Positions 26,193 through 36,122 are shown, counted from the stretch's first letter. The stretch: 64,000 nt of DNA from Sphingobacterium chungjuense (GCF_011316935.1 NZ_WLYS01000001.1:744001-808000), one strand, 5' to 3'. Numbers and translations: made by a program. The notes: generated by a model not told the origin, from the sequence alone.

Positions 26193-29100
26193 TTAAAAAA
26201 CTAGGTTTAAGCCAAACGTATACAAGCGCGGTGCCCAACCACCGGTCTCTGGATCGCCATACGGCCAACCTGGCGACCAAGTCGCCACGTTGCGCACAGC
26301 GCCAAATAATTTGACACTGTTTAGATCCAGATTTGAGGTCCAATGTCTTGGCAATGTGTAGCCTAGGGTGATGTTCTCCAACCGCACGAAAGAGCGATTA
26401 TATAATTTATTCACTCCGCCAGCGCCCACCGGGCCGCCCGCTTCAATACGACCAAATTCATTGGTTGGATTATCCGGTGTCCAATATTCTTTCCGCTCGC
26501 GATTAGATAAACCGTACGCCATGTGACCACCATTATCATCGTTATTCAGGTAGTTACCATTCAAGCTTTTGTGTCCGGTGTACGCATACAAATTGAAAGA
26601 GAACGTTAGGTCTTTCCACAACGTGAAATCACTACGTAATGACCATTGAAATGGTGCTACACGACGTCCCAAGAATTCTTTATCTTGGTCATTGTAGACT
26701 GGTTTGCTCGTGCCATCTGCATTAATGACATCATCCTCCGTATAATTGTTAGCTACTTTAGGATCGCCCGGTAGTTGCCCGTAACGCGCTGCTTCTTCTA
26801 CTTCATTGGCTTGCCAGATTCCAGTAACACGATAGTTCCAAATGGCATCAATCGGTTGATCAATAAACCATCCGTTCGGGATATCATCTACTTCTCTACG
26901 ACTCAAAATACTGCCGTCCGGCGCAATAACGTCTTCGTATTGGTAGTATAAATGCTTGATGCGATTCTTGTTGTACGACATACCAAAATTGGTGCTCCAT
27001 TGGAAATTTTCGCGTTGGATGTTGAGTGTATTTAGGGTCAATTCAAAACCTCTGTTATCTACCTGACCCAAGTTTGTCGCGATGCGCTCAAATCCTGTAA
27101 ATGATGGCAAACGCTGTTGCATAATCATATCTTTGGTACTCATGGAGTAATATTCCATGGTGGTTGAGATACGATTATTGAACAGGGAGAATTCCAAGCC
27201 CACGTTATAGGAAGCGGTTTTTTCCCATTGTAAGAATGGGTTTGCCAGACGGTCGGCCATCAAATAGCGGTACAATGCTAGTTCTCCCGCACTATTAATG
27301 TATCCTTGCATCTTACCTGCACCTTCATATAGATTGGCTAGTGCCAAATTGGGATCTGCCAACGATCTATTACCATTCTCTCCATATGATAAACGAAGTT
27401 TACCATTACTGATCAGGCCTTGTGGATTGAAAAAACTTTCGTTGGTAAAATTCCATGCTACCGCAGCAGATGGGAAAATAGCGTGTGGATTAGAAGTACC
27501 AAAACCCGAATAACCATCTCGGCGAAGTGAGGTAGTAAGCTGGTAACGGTCATCATAGGAGTAAAATAAACGTCCTAACATACCATCTGCCGTTTGGCGC
27601 GTATCAAAACTGGAGTACGAGCTGTCTTCTTTCATCCCATTTCTAGTATTGTGAAAACCCAAAGCATCTGATGGTAAGATGTTTCGAGCATTGATCATAT
27701 CCTCCCAAAACTGGCGCTCTTCGGCTTCATACACAAAGGTCGCGTTGATGCGGTGCTTGTCATTAAACTCTTTCTTCCAGCTCACCACATTGTTGATCGA
27801 CCAATCGAACCGCTGTGCCTGCGAGCGGTTCACACCGCGAGATTTCGGATCTGAGCCCGGCAAAGCGGCCGACATAAAATAACGATCATGGAAAAACTGA
27901 AAACGAGGTGAGGCGTTGAAAGAGTAGTTAATGTTGAACGGCAATTTCACACGTGCCTGCAAGATGGAATTCAACGTAGTGAAACCTTTCTCTAGCTCTA
28001 AATATTGTTTTACAAAGTCATAATTGTAACCGCGTTGACTAAACTCGGGACCTAACGGAAACTGAACGGGATTGCCATCCGCATCCGCATAATCGCCATA
28101 CGGACTGTTGCGTAGCGCCTGTGCCTGATCGATATCCACGTTGCCATCCGATCTATTTTGAAAGTTGACATTTGCGCCCAACTCAAACCACTTGGTTACT
28201 TTCGCGTCAATCTTCATATTAGCGCGTACCGCGCGATAATTGTCGGAGACAACAACACCTTGATTTTTCATATACCCCATCGACAGGTAATAGTTGACCC
28301 GATCTCCAGCACCACTCACGCTAGCATTATAATCTTGATCCAATCCCGTACGGAAAACATGTTTAGACCAATCTGTAAAATTTCCATCTAAGAAGTTTTG
28401 CAAAGCATTGCCGGTGAAACCCAATCGCCGTCCCCAAATCGCCATATCAGACTCTCCATCTACGTTCGATGTATAAGCGCGCCAAGTATCGGCGGATACA
28501 CCTGCTGGTAATCGATCTGGTCGCACAAAGAATCCAGGTTGCTGGGCAAAAAGTCCCGTTTGATAGGCTTCGTATGCTCCTGTGCTTGGATTTATACCGT
28601 AGGTATTTTTGGTAAACCAATCTTCTCTATGTTTGAGATAGCCTGCTTCATCAAATGGCTCACGAAAGGTGCTCAAGGTAGAGGCTCCTACGTTTGTCCG
28701 TAAGTTGACAATTGGTTTGCCGGGTTTACCTTTTTTAGTGGTAATAATGATAACACCACTGGCTGCTTGTGCGCCATAAACTGCCGCCGCAGAAGCATCT
28801 TTCAAGATATCGATCTGCTCAATATCATCAGGATTGATTTCGGATAGTTCCCCATAATAAATCATTCCATCCAGAATCAATAACGGACTATTGTGACCGC
28901 CTTCATCATAAACAGAACGCTGACCGCGAATCTGCAAACTACCTCCACCTTTGGCAGAAGGATCAAAACCTACGCGTACGCCTGGCGTACCGCGCAAAAT
29001 GTCTTGTACCGTTCGAGGATTTTCGTTGGCAATATTGTCGGGGCGAATCTGCGTGACTGCACCCGTCAAATCTTTCTTGCGCATACTACCGTAACCTACC

Positions 29101-29441
29101 ACCACGACCTCATCCATACCGTGCACATCCGTGCTCAATGTGACATTGATCGTGCTTCGGTTTTGAATAGGGATTTCTTGTACTGCGTATCCTGTACTGG
29201 TAAAGGTTAGTGTGTTTCCGCCCGTGGCCGTAAGCTCTAAGCTATATCGGCCTTCCACATTCGTAGAAGTCGCGCGATCAGAGCCTTTCACGCGTACGGT
29301 TACACCTTCTACAGGAGTGCCAACTTCGGATGTAACGATACCGGAAATTTGCTTGTTTGGTGATTGCGCAAGCGCAATCGATGTCCGATAGGGACTTAAG
29401 CTTGCCAACAGAATGACAAGAATAAAGTAGCATTTATTCAT
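26193..29441 (-). CDS. SusC/RagA-family TonB-linked outer-membrane transporter
   Basis: 1082 residues from ATG 29441 (signal peptide ending SIALAQ). Order: carboxypeptidase-regulatory-like domain (about 30-110), the SusC linker and plug start VVVVGYGSMRKKDLTGAV, plug (RDNIANENPRTVQDILRGTPGVRV-like region and QIDILKDASAAAVYG), 22-strand barrel ending TFGLNLVF. Imports a nutrient with energy from TonB. A small hairpin (ATACGCC / GGCGTAT, 29468-29490) sits in its leader. No FecR/sigma pair or hybrid two-component regulator is beside it. Confidence 0.96.
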   Translation of the reverse strand: MNKCYFILVILLASLSPYRTSIALAQSPNKQISGIVTSEVGTPVEGVTVRVKGSDRATSTNVEGRYSLELTATGGNTLTFTSTGYAVQEIPIQNRSTINVTLSTDVHGMDEVVVVGYGSMRKKDLTGAVTQIRPDNIANENPRTVQDILRGTPGVRVGFDPSAKGGGSLQIRGQRSVYDEGGHNSPLLILDGMIYYGELSEINPDDIEQIDILKDASAAAVYGAQAASGVIIITTKKGKPGKPIVNLRTNVGASTLSTFREPFDEAGYLKHREDWFTKNTYGINPSTGAYEAYQTGLFAQQPGFFVRPDRLPAGVSADTWRAYTSNVDGESDMAIWGRRLGFTGNALQNFLDGNFTDWSKHVFRTGLDQDYNASVSGAGDRVNYYLSMGYMKNQGVVVSDNYRAVRANMKIDAKVTKWFELGANVNFQNRSDGNVDIDQAQALRNSPYGDYADADGNPVQFPLGPEFSQRGYNYDFVKQYLELEKGFTTLNSILQARVKLPFNINYSFNASPRFQFFHDRYFMSAALPGSDPKSRGVNRSQAQRFDWSINNVVSWKKEFNDKHRINATFVYEAEERQFWEDMINARNILPSDALGFHNTRNGMKEDSSYSSFDTRQTADGMLGRLFYSYDDRYQLTTSLRRDGYSGFGTSNPHAIFPSAAVAWNFTNESFFNPQGLISNGKLRLSYGENGNRSLADPNLALANLYEGAGKMQGYINSAGELALYRYLMADRLANPFLQWEKTASYNVGLEFSLFNNRISTTMEYYSMSTKDMIMQQRLPSFTGFERIATNLGQVDNRGFELTLNTLNIQRENFQWSTNFGMSYNKNRIKHLYYQYEDVIAPDGSILSRREVDDIPNGWFIDQPIDAIWNYRVTGIWQANEVEEAARYGQLPGDPKVANNYTEDDVINADGTSKPVYNDQDKEFLGRRVAPFQWSLRSDFTLWKDLTFSFNLYAYTGHKSLNGNYLNNDDNGGHMAYGLSNRERKEYWTPDNPTNEFGRIEAGGPVGAGGVNKLYNRSFVRLENITLGYTLPRHWTSNLDLNSVKLFGAVRNVATWSPGWPYGDPETGGWAPRLYTFGLNLVF

Positions 29442-29672
29442 CATGATTAACAATTTAGGTGGAGGACATACGCCGTAGTTAAGGGCGTATACAATTCCAT
29501 CATCGTAGACATTAGGTAAACTTTTAATAATTGGTGTCGCGGTTCAGACGACAATTCAAAAGTCTCCAATCTCTATGGGAAAAAATTGACTAATTAGCTC
29601 AATTTCTAACCAAATAGTATCATGCTTCTGCTGTTCTTTTTAAATAGCAACTGTGCGGTAATGAAATTGTCT

Positions 29673-29680
29673 TAGCTTTG
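29673..29680 (+). promoter_or_regulatory. -7 box TAGCTTTG of the J-domain/KTSC gene
   Basis: Perfect TAnnTTTG, 20 bases before the start codon. The rest of the 29454-29700 gap is the divergent susC leader; I saw no good -7 box for susC. Confidence 0.55.
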
Positions 29681-29700
29681 CATCTTCAAAGAAAACAGCG

Positions 29701-30147
29701 ATGAAAAAAATTGCAGACTATAGAAATTTATTGGGAGTAGACAAAAACGCTACGCTAAAAGAGCTTAAGACCATCTACAGAAATGCGATGAAAGATACTC
29801 ATCCTGACAAGTTTGTAGATAACGACGATGCTAAAATAGAAGCGGAAGAGAAGAGCAAAACAGTTATTGAGGCATATCATTTTCTGGTAAGCATACATGC
29901 CGAAACACAGGAAAAATATAAAGAAGAGTACACTGAAACGACTACAAAATCTAATATTCATGATTTTTATTTAGAGAAGTCAATTCTTAAAGTGCAACAT
30001 CTTAATGGGCAAAAGTTCGAATACATCGGCGTTCCAAAAAATGTCTATATTAAGATGGTAAACTCAGACTCGCCGAGCCGTTTCGCTAGAAGACATATTT
30101 ACGGAAACTTTATATACAGGAAGTCTGGTGAAGCAATGACTGATTAA
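29701..30147 (+). CDS. J-domain plus KTSC-domain protein
   Basis: 148 residues. Residues 5-70 form a DnaJ-like J domain with the catalytic HPD tripeptide at 34-36 (DTHPDK), which stimulates DnaK ATPase. Residues about 90-145 form a KTSC domain (KVQHLNGQKFEYIGVPKNVY, ending with an ARRHIYGNFIYR block), a small module thought to bind nucleic acid or nucleotide. No Gly/Phe or zinc region, so it is a class C co-chaperone at best. Single gene between susC (divergent) and the siderophore operon (convergent). Confidence 0.8.
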   Translation: MKKIADYRNLLGVDKNATLKELKTIYRNAMKDTHPDKFVDNDDAKIEAEEKSKTVIEAYHFLVSIHAETQEKYKEEYTETTTKSNIHDFYLEKSILKVQHLNGQKFEYIGVPKNVYIKMVNSDSPSRFARRHIYGNFIYRKSGEAMTD

Positions 30148-30261
30148 TTTTCAACCACTATGAACCCCGAGATTAAAGTACAGCTAGCTTCATAAAAGCT
30201 AGCAACTGCGGGTTTGAACGTGGAAGAGATTCGTCTTCGGGCTTTATCAGCCTTTGGTTAA

Positions 30262-31890
30262 CTACTTCCCCTTGCCCAACAACACCTGAAAAGGCTTCGC
30301 CTGCTTATTGACTTTCCAGCAAGCGATTATACTTGCTATGCCAAGCAATAAAAAGAGCATATCGATCAGGAAAATGCCGTTGGCTCCCATTTGTTTCGTT
30401 TTCCACAACCACAATCCTGTAGTAAATCCATTAACTAATGGCACCAGCAGACAAGTAATCGCCGATAAGATCAAGGTATGGAGATTCACTTTGGATGGAT
30501 TTCGCAAGGCGATCAGGTAGATGCTTAGTACAAGCCAACTGTAAAAGTAAACACGATAGACGATCGCTTGGCTAATGCTCGGCAAAAATTTCAACATGAT
30601 GAAGGTGAACGCCGTAACTGGCAACATCGCCAGACAGGCAGACAGAAACACATTGCTTGCCCAGAAGTTGAACCGTCTTTTGTACAACGGCACATTGTTT
30701 TTGTTGCGCGCTACCAACCAGATCATAATACCAGAGATGATGACCGCACAGCCCATTAACCCCAAAACAAAGAAAACAAGACGTAGCGGTGTACCACCAA
30801 AATCTCCAAAATGCAAATGATAGATCAAGCTGCGTACACCATCCACATAATTCGCTTCATCGACTGGCGATTTTGATTGCAATACTTCACCCGTCGCAAT
30901 ATTTTGCTTTACAAAACCAGAGCCGGCAAATCGTTGCTCTGCGTTTGGTTTTGCTTCCAGCACAACTTGCATGTTTTGATCTTGAAAATTACGAATGTGA
31001 ATACGAGCAATTCGACTGCCCTCCCAAGTCTGCTGCCATTCGGCAACGTAGGCATTCATATCAAACTCCTTATCCAATGCTTGGTAAGAATAGGGTACTT
31101 CGATCGTACGATTGTATTGCAGATCCTCAAAAAGTTGCTCTTGCTTGCCCTCATATAGAAAATGCGAGAATGGCGTGGTCAATACAAAGTTCGTAATCAA
31201 GATCACCCCCGTCACCGCAAACAATAATTGAAATGGAAATCCGATCACGCCTAAGACCGTGTGCATATCCGTCCAGACGGTTTTCCATTTGCTCCACGGA
31301 CGGAACAAGAAGAAGTTGGTTTTGATTTTATCCCAATGCAATAGTAGACCTGTTATCAGTGCAAATAAAAAAAGAAAAGATACAATGCCCGCTAATAAAT
31401 AGCCAAACGGCGTACCTAAACGAATGGGAATCTGATTGAGCGGCGCTAGGAAATGTAGGCGATACAGAAATTCTCCCATATCGTAGCCCTCCGCATAGCT
31501 AGTTGGTTTTTTACTAGCAAAGTAATACAAGAAATAGGCAGAATCACCTGATTGCTGCCGTCGGCCGCGCTTTGCCTCGATCGGTGCTGGCTTACTAATC
31601 GTGGTATCTTTAGAAGCCGACATATTGATGTAAGCACCTTGCCCGCTATTAAGCAGATAGAAATCAAAGTCACGCCCCTGTAGATTATAGGTTTTCGATA
31701 GGGAATCGATCAAATAATTATAATCAGCGGATACGTTTTCTCCATGTGTTTCTGCTTTTTGCCAGGCGCTAATGCTGTCTTTAAAGAAGGAAAAAGAACC
31801 CGCGAAAAAGATCACATAAAGCAGCGCAGCAATGATAATACCGCTAATGGTGTGCGTATGGAAGTAGATATTGTATTTCCTTTGATCCAT
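30262..31890 (-). CDS. PepSY-associated TM-helix protein (iron-uptake linked)
   Basis: 542 residues with four or more membrane helices: YFHTHTISGIIIAALLYVIF at the N-terminus, a central TLGVIGFPFQLLFAVTGVIL-type helix with histidines, and a C-terminal bundle. These PepSY_TM proteins occur with siderophore receptors and are thought to act as periplasmic ferric-siderophore reductases or flux partners. Last gene of the receptor operon, 7 bases behind its neighbour. Confidence 0.88.
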   Translation of the reverse strand: MDQRKYNIYFHTHTISGIIIAALLYVIFFAGSFSFFKDSISAWQKAETHGENVSADYNYLIDSLSKTYNLQGRDFDFYLLNSGQGAYINMSASKDTTISKPAPIEAKRGRRQQSGDSAYFLYYFASKKPTSYAEGYDMGEFLYRLHFLAPLNQIPIRLGTPFGYLLAGIVSFLFLFALITGLLLHWDKIKTNFFLFRPWSKWKTVWTDMHTVLGVIGFPFQLLFAVTGVILITNFVLTTPFSHFLYEGKQEQLFEDLQYNRTIEVPYSYQALDKEFDMNAYVAEWQQTWEGSRIARIHIRNFQDQNMQVVLEAKPNAEQRFAGSGFVKQNIATGEVLQSKSPVDEANYVDGVRSLIYHLHFGDFGGTPLRLVFFVLGLMGCAVIISGIMIWLVARNKNNVPLYKRRFNFWASNVFLSACLAMLPVTAFTFIMLKFLPSISQAIVYRVYFYSWLVLSIYLIALRNPSKVNLHTLILSAITCLLVPLVNGFTTGLWLWKTKQMGANGIFLIDMLFLLLGIASIIACWKVNKQAKPFQVLLGKGK

Positions 31891-31897
31891 CTGATTT

Positions 31898-32182
31898 TTA
31901 TGCTTGAAGAAGTAGGTACAATCCGTAAAAAACGCCGGTGGCCAGTAAGTAGATCAGCCATACACGCCACACATTCTTGTCCACAAATGCCCAAAGCAAA
32001 AGAAACGCCCATAAAATGTAACCCGTAAAAAAAGCAGTGGCCACCACATTTTCTTTCGGAAAGAATACGGTCATCAGCAAATGAAAACTAAACATCGTGC
32101 TGTAGCCTCCCATCGTACCTGCAAGGATTTTGCTGAGACGTAGCCAGCCCGATTTGGTGAGGTATTTTTTATTCGCTGGCAT
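31898..32182 (-). CDS. Small membrane protein of the siderophore operon (DUF3649-like)
   Basis: 94 residues with three hydrophobic segments (TMGGYSTMFSFHLLMTVFF, ATAFFTGYILWAFLLLWAF, VWLIYLLATGVFYGLYLLL). The position between a siderophore receptor and a PepSY protein, and the size, match the DUF3649 proteins of such operons; the family call is from context and pattern. Confidence 0.7.
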   Translation of the reverse strand: MPANKKYLTKSGWLRLSKILAGTMGGYSTMFSFHLLMTVFFPKENVVATAFFTGYILWAFLLLWAFVDKNVWRVWLIYLLATGVFYGLYLLLQA

Positions 32183-32184
32183 AA

Positions 32185-32508
32185 TTACAACAGTTCAAAC
32201 AGAAGACAGAACAGATACAAACCAACCACGTATGGTACGCGAAGCCAAGAGAATGGGAAAAACAAAACGCACATTCCGCCCATCATCATGAGGATCACCA
32301 CTGCCGCAAACAAACCACTTCCAATTCCCAAGGCCTGCATACAGCCAATCGTGCCCAGAACAAATAGCCCGACAGCCAATTTCTTACTGATCTCGCGACT
32401 TTGCCATTGTGCTAACCACTGCGGTTTATCCGTCCAAGATATTCTCTTGGACGTACTCATCCACAGCAAGAAGCCGGTAAAAAATAAAAAGCAGCAGGTG
32501 GTGATCAT
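32185..32508 (-). CDS. Small membrane protein of the siderophore operon (DUF3325-like)
   Basis: 107 residues, three to four membrane segments (CCFLFFTGFLLWMS, LAVGLFVLGTIGCM, GLFAAVVILMMMGGMCVLFF). Gaps of 8 and 2 bases to its neighbours show a single operon. In comparable clusters a DUF3325 protein occupies this place; function is unknown. Confidence 0.7.
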   Translation of the reverse strand: MITTCCFLFFTGFLLWMSTSKRISWTDKPQWLAQWQSREISKKLAVGLFVLGTIGCMQALGIGSGLFAAVVILMMMGGMCVLFFPFSWLRVPYVVGLYLFCLLFELL

Positions 32509-32516
32509 CTTATTTG

Positions 32517-34907
32517 TTAAAAGGTATAACCTAAAGTCAATCTAAATCCGCGCGGCGGCAATGCTCTCCAACCATAGTGCGAATAACCCCATGCTCCAGG
32601 ATAAAAACCAGTGTAATTATAGCGATCCATCACATTGTTCACGACCAAAGCGATGTTATAATTGTCTCTTTTGAAAGACGCACCCAAGTCCACAGAAAAC
32701 AAATTATCTGGCAGGTATTTCTCAACGGTTGACGGCCAAGCTGCACGGTTTGCTTGTAACTCGTAACCCGCCGAAAAGCCCAATCCTTCAAGCGCACCAC
32801 TCACTAACGTGTAATGCAACCAAGCGTTGGTAATGTGTTCGGCATTTCCGTACAGCATCGTTCCTACACGAGCCGGGTTATTATCTTTCGTGATCTTTGC
32901 ATCAGTGTACGCGTAGTTGAACATCACATTAAAAGAAGGTGAAATACGACCGTTTATATCCACTTCAATTCCTTTGGAAGTCGCTTCTCCCGACTGCTCA
33001 ACCAAACCCGGACGATCAGGTCCTGCCGTGGTCGTAATATTTGTCCGTACCAAATGGTAAGCCGTGATTCCTGCTAACAAATTGCCATTAAACCAGGTTT
33101 TTTTCAAGCCTAACTCTTTGCTCGTACCTCGCGATGGATCTACCGGATTGCCGTTTACTTGCGTACCTGTTTGCTCCTGAAATGTCTGGTCGTACAAGGC
33201 GAATGCTGTAAATGTTGGCGTAATCAAACCGGTTATACTAAATCTTGGTGTCAAGGCACTGTTGTGCACACGGGCACCATTCGAAGCCGCACTGGTTCGC
33301 GTGGTCGACGTATAACGTAGTCCCGCTCCAATGCGTAATTGATCATCTAGAAAATGAGCTTCATCTTGGAAATGCAAAGAATAGTAGCTGTACTCTGTTA
33401 AGTACTGCGCGCCACGCTCCCGCAATGAACGGCTTCTGTCGTAAGTAGGTAAATCTGATTTTTTTAGTTTGCCATACACCGGGTTGTAGATGTTGAATGT
33501 ACCTGGCAGTGTATCCAAGTTAGTCCAATCTGCCACATAAGATTTAGTCCCCATATCCAAACCAAACAATACATTGTTCTGTACTTCGCCTAAGTTGAAT
33601 TTACCTTTCATAAATACCTGTCCTACGGTCGAAGTGTTCATCGCATCGCCAATAGCGAGGTTTCGCTTTGTATTACCAAGACTATCCAATGTATTAAAAG
33701 TCGCGTACAACGATTCTCCCTGCATCTGCGAATTGATGTAGCCGAATTGTCCGGTCATCATCCAGTTATCCGAAAAATAATGGTTTACCGTACCAAATAC
33801 ATTGTGCTCACGCACCACCGTTGGATCAATAATGGGATCGGAAAAGCTAAACTCTCTTGGCAACTCTTTGAATCCATCGATACCGTACGCATATTTAGAG
33901 AATCCACCTGTGAATGCATTTTGAGATAAAATGTATTCTGCCGTAAAGTCTGTTTTTTCGGAGTGTACATATTTTATGGATGGATTGATCACAAATTGCT
34001 CATTGGAAGCATGCATCACATGCGAACCCTTTTTAGTACCCATCACACTGAATCGGCCTAAAAGCTTACCATCTTGCGACAGCATACCATCTACATCGAC
34101 CTCGGCGCGGTAAAGACCGAAACTACCCAGACTCAAGCGCGCACTATTGACCGCATCGTCTCCTTTTGGTTTTTTGGTTACAATATTATAAAAACCACCC
34201 GGCTGCGTATTGCCCATCATAAATCCGGCTGGTCCTTTGACAAACTCAATACGATCTACGAAAGCCATATCTTCCCGAAGCGGACCAAAACTACCACTCA
34301 CATCCATACCATTTCTTAAATTGGAAGCAGAATATCCACGTACGGCGATACCAGCGCTCGCCTCTTCTTGATGATAGATCGTGCGCGCTCCACTGACATT
34401 ACGTGTAAAACCTTCTGCGGTAGAAAATATCATCTGATCGTTCAATAAGTTCTTGTCGATCACCACAATATTCTGCGGTGTTACTAAGAGATTCTCGGAT
34501 AAACGTAACGTGGATGATGGTACATTTCTGCGGTTGGCCGATACGATGACAGATTCGATTTCATCATGATTTACTTCAAGCACGAAATCCAACGTGATCT
34601 TGGATCCAGCTTCGATCAACACGCTTTTCTGAGATTTGGTTTTGCGATAGGTCGCGGTAACTTCGAGGTTACCCGATGGCACATTTTCTAATGTATAGCG
34701 CCCGTCCTCATCGGTGACTGTTTTTTGCGTGCTTTTAGCAATACTGATCACCACGCCTGCCAATGAAGTACCATGATCAGACCTTACTCTACCAACTATT
34801 TCACTACCATTTTGTGCCGAGGCCTGGCTTGGAAAAACGATTAAGCTAATCAGTAAAGCGCCAAAGGCAAGCTGCATCGAATACAATGCTCTTTTATATA
34901 TGTTCAT
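32517..34907 (-). CDS. TonB-dependent siderophore receptor
   Basis: 796 residues from ATG 34907, which gives a signal peptide ending SQASAQ. An N-terminal carboxypeptidase-regulatory-like domain (about 28-105) precedes a FhuA/FecA-type plug (VVIDKNLLNDQMIFSTAEGF, RGYSASNLRNGMDVSG, VKGPAGFMMGNTQPGG) and a 22-strand barrel ending FRLTLGYTF. Imports ferric siderophore with TonB energy. First gene of a four-gene operon; a divergent AraC gene probably regulates it. Confidence 0.94.
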   Translation of the reverse strand: MNIYKRALYSMQLAFGALLISLIVFPSQASAQNGSEIVGRVRSDHGTSLAGVVISIAKSTQKTVTDEDGRYTLENVPSGNLEVTATYRKTKSQKSVLIEAGSKITLDFVLEVNHDEIESVIVSANRRNVPSSTLRLSENLLVTPQNIVVIDKNLLNDQMIFSTAEGFTRNVSGARTIYHQEEASAGIAVRGYSASNLRNGMDVSGSFGPLREDMAFVDRIEFVKGPAGFMMGNTQPGGFYNIVTKKPKGDDAVNSARLSLGSFGLYRAEVDVDGMLSQDGKLLGRFSVMGTKKGSHVMHASNEQFVINPSIKYVHSEKTDFTAEYILSQNAFTGGFSKYAYGIDGFKELPREFSFSDPIIDPTVVREHNVFGTVNHYFSDNWMMTGQFGYINSQMQGESLYATFNTLDSLGNTKRNLAIGDAMNTSTVGQVFMKGKFNLGEVQNNVLFGLDMGTKSYVADWTNLDTLPGTFNIYNPVYGKLKKSDLPTYDRSRSLRERGAQYLTEYSYYSLHFQDEAHFLDDQLRIGAGLRYTSTTRTSAASNGARVHNSALTPRFSITGLITPTFTAFALYDQTFQEQTGTQVNGNPVDPSRGTSKELGLKKTWFNGNLLAGITAYHLVRTNITTTAGPDRPGLVEQSGEATSKGIEVDINGRISPSFNVMFNYAYTDAKITKDNNPARVGTMLYGNAEHITNAWLHYTLVSGALEGLGFSAGYELQANRAAWPSTVEKYLPDNLFSVDLGASFKRDNYNIALVVNNVMDRYNYTGFYPGAWGYSHYGWRALPPRGFRLTLGYTF

Positions 34908-34940
34908 TATCTTATTTAGAATTAGTTTAATTAACTTTGG

Positions 34941-34948
34941 CAAAAGTA
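34941..34948 (-). promoter_or_regulatory. -7 box TACTTTTG of the siderophore receptor operon
   Basis: Perfect TAnnTTTG on the minus strand, about 33 bases before the receptor ATG, in the intergenic space shared with the AraC gene. I see no convincing Fur box. Confidence 0.55.
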
Positions 34949-35014
34949 GACAATGACAGTAATCGTTTTTGTTGCGATCGGTATAAATGTTTTAGAATTC
35001 GGGAGAGATAGTAT

Positions 35015-36025
35015 ATGTTGAAAAGCGGGCAAAATGAGGTACAGGATTTCTTCTATTTAGATAAAATTTGGCAGGATCCGAATCGGAATAGCCTTTGTCA
35101 AGAGAAGTCATTGCATAATGAAATAGGCGATTTCAAAACGATTTATATCCACGAATCCGATACGCTGGCCATCCGAGAATATCACTCCTTATATCATGAA
35201 GATTGTACGCTAAAAAGCATAGTGACTGAAAGCCGTTATGTAGAGATGAGTTTTTTTATGCATGCCCACAGCATAAAAGACCTGATCGATGGTAAACCAA
35301 ACGAATATCAACCCTATCGCGGATATGTGTATTTCGTGCCGAAAGGTGCAGACCTTGAAGTGACTCTCGAAAAACACAAAAACTACCGACATGTGGATAT
35401 ATACTTGGAAATCGGGCATCTCGAAGAGTGGATGGCAACACACTCCTTTGTGAACGAGTTTGTGGAAGATGTGCGCGCCGATCGCGCCACACATCTATTC
35501 CCAGCTGGCATTCCAATTTGTCCAGACATAGCAAATCTACTGCTAGATATTAAGGCGAATGAACTCGATAAGATTAGTCAAGAATACTTTATTAAGGGAA
35601 AGATTTATCTGTTATTGAGCTTATTATTTCAGAAAGCGCTAAACACAACAGATCCTAACCCAAGACAGCCATTAGCCTTGCGCGAAGGTGAACAAAAAAA
35701 ACTTGAACAAATCGCGCAGCTGCTTGCGCAAAATCTCGACAAGTTTTATTCGACCGAATTTCTGGCTAAAGAATTTGGGGTAAACGAGTTTAAACTCAAA
35801 AAAGGATTTAAGCAGCGCTATGAAATGGGACTATTTGAGTATGCCATCAAGCTCAAAATGGACCACGCCAAGGAGCTCATCGGCAATCGTAATCACACCT
35901 TTAAAGAGATTGCCTACCTGCTAGGCTACTCGGCGCCCTCTTCTTTTTCGGTCGCCTTCAAGCGAGCAACGGGGTTGTCTCCCATTCAGTACAGTAAAGG
36001 AGTTGGTCGAATAGATCGCATATAA
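35015..36025 (+). CDS. AraC-family regulator, PchR-like
   Basis: 336 residues. The C-terminal 100 residues form the double helix-turn-helix (FLAKEFGVNEFKLKKGFKQR, then FKEIAYLLGYSAPSSFSVAFK, ending GLSPIQYSK). The N-terminal 200 residues are a ligand-binding region without a cupin motif I can name. Divergent placement beside a siderophore receptor is the PchR arrangement, in which the ferric siderophore acts as co-inducer. Confidence 0.9.
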   Translation: MLKSGQNEVQDFFYLDKIWQDPNRNSLCQEKSLHNEIGDFKTIYIHESDTLAIREYHSLYHEDCTLKSIVTESRYVEMSFFMHAHSIKDLIDGKPNEYQPYRGYVYFVPKGADLEVTLEKHKNYRHVDIYLEIGHLEEWMATHSFVNEFVEDVRADRATHLFPAGIPICPDIANLLLDIKANELDKISQEYFIKGKIYLLLSLLFQKALNTTDPNPRQPLALREGEQKKLEQIAQLLAQNLDKFYSTEFLAKEFGVNEFKLKKGFKQRYEMGLFEYAIKLKMDHAKELIGNRNHTFKEIAYLLGYSAPSSFSVAFKRATGLSPIQYSKGVGRIDRI

Positions 36026-36061
36026 TTATCCCATCAAAAATTGCTACAAATACAGGCTTTC

Positions 36062-36094
36062 AAAAAAAATCTACCAAATTGGTAGATTTTTTTG
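36062..36094 (+). terminator. Terminator after the AraC gene
   Basis: AAATCTACC / GGTAGATTT around a short loop with a run of seven T, 37 bases behind the stop codon. Confidence 0.88.
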
Positions 36095-36122
36095 TTTTTG
36101 TCATTTCGGGGAATTATATTTG
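36091..36122 (+). promoter_or_regulatory. Orphan promoter (TTTG-N20-TATATTTG)
   Basis: A -33 TTTG (36091-36094) and a perfect -7 box TATATTTG (36115-36122) with 20 bases between them. No protein gene follows on this strand; a strong terminator does. Confidence 0.6.

Noticed and set aside
30178-30210. GCTAGC-type hairpin behind the J-domain gene as terminator
   Set aside because: It has an adequate stem but no T run; its function is unclear.
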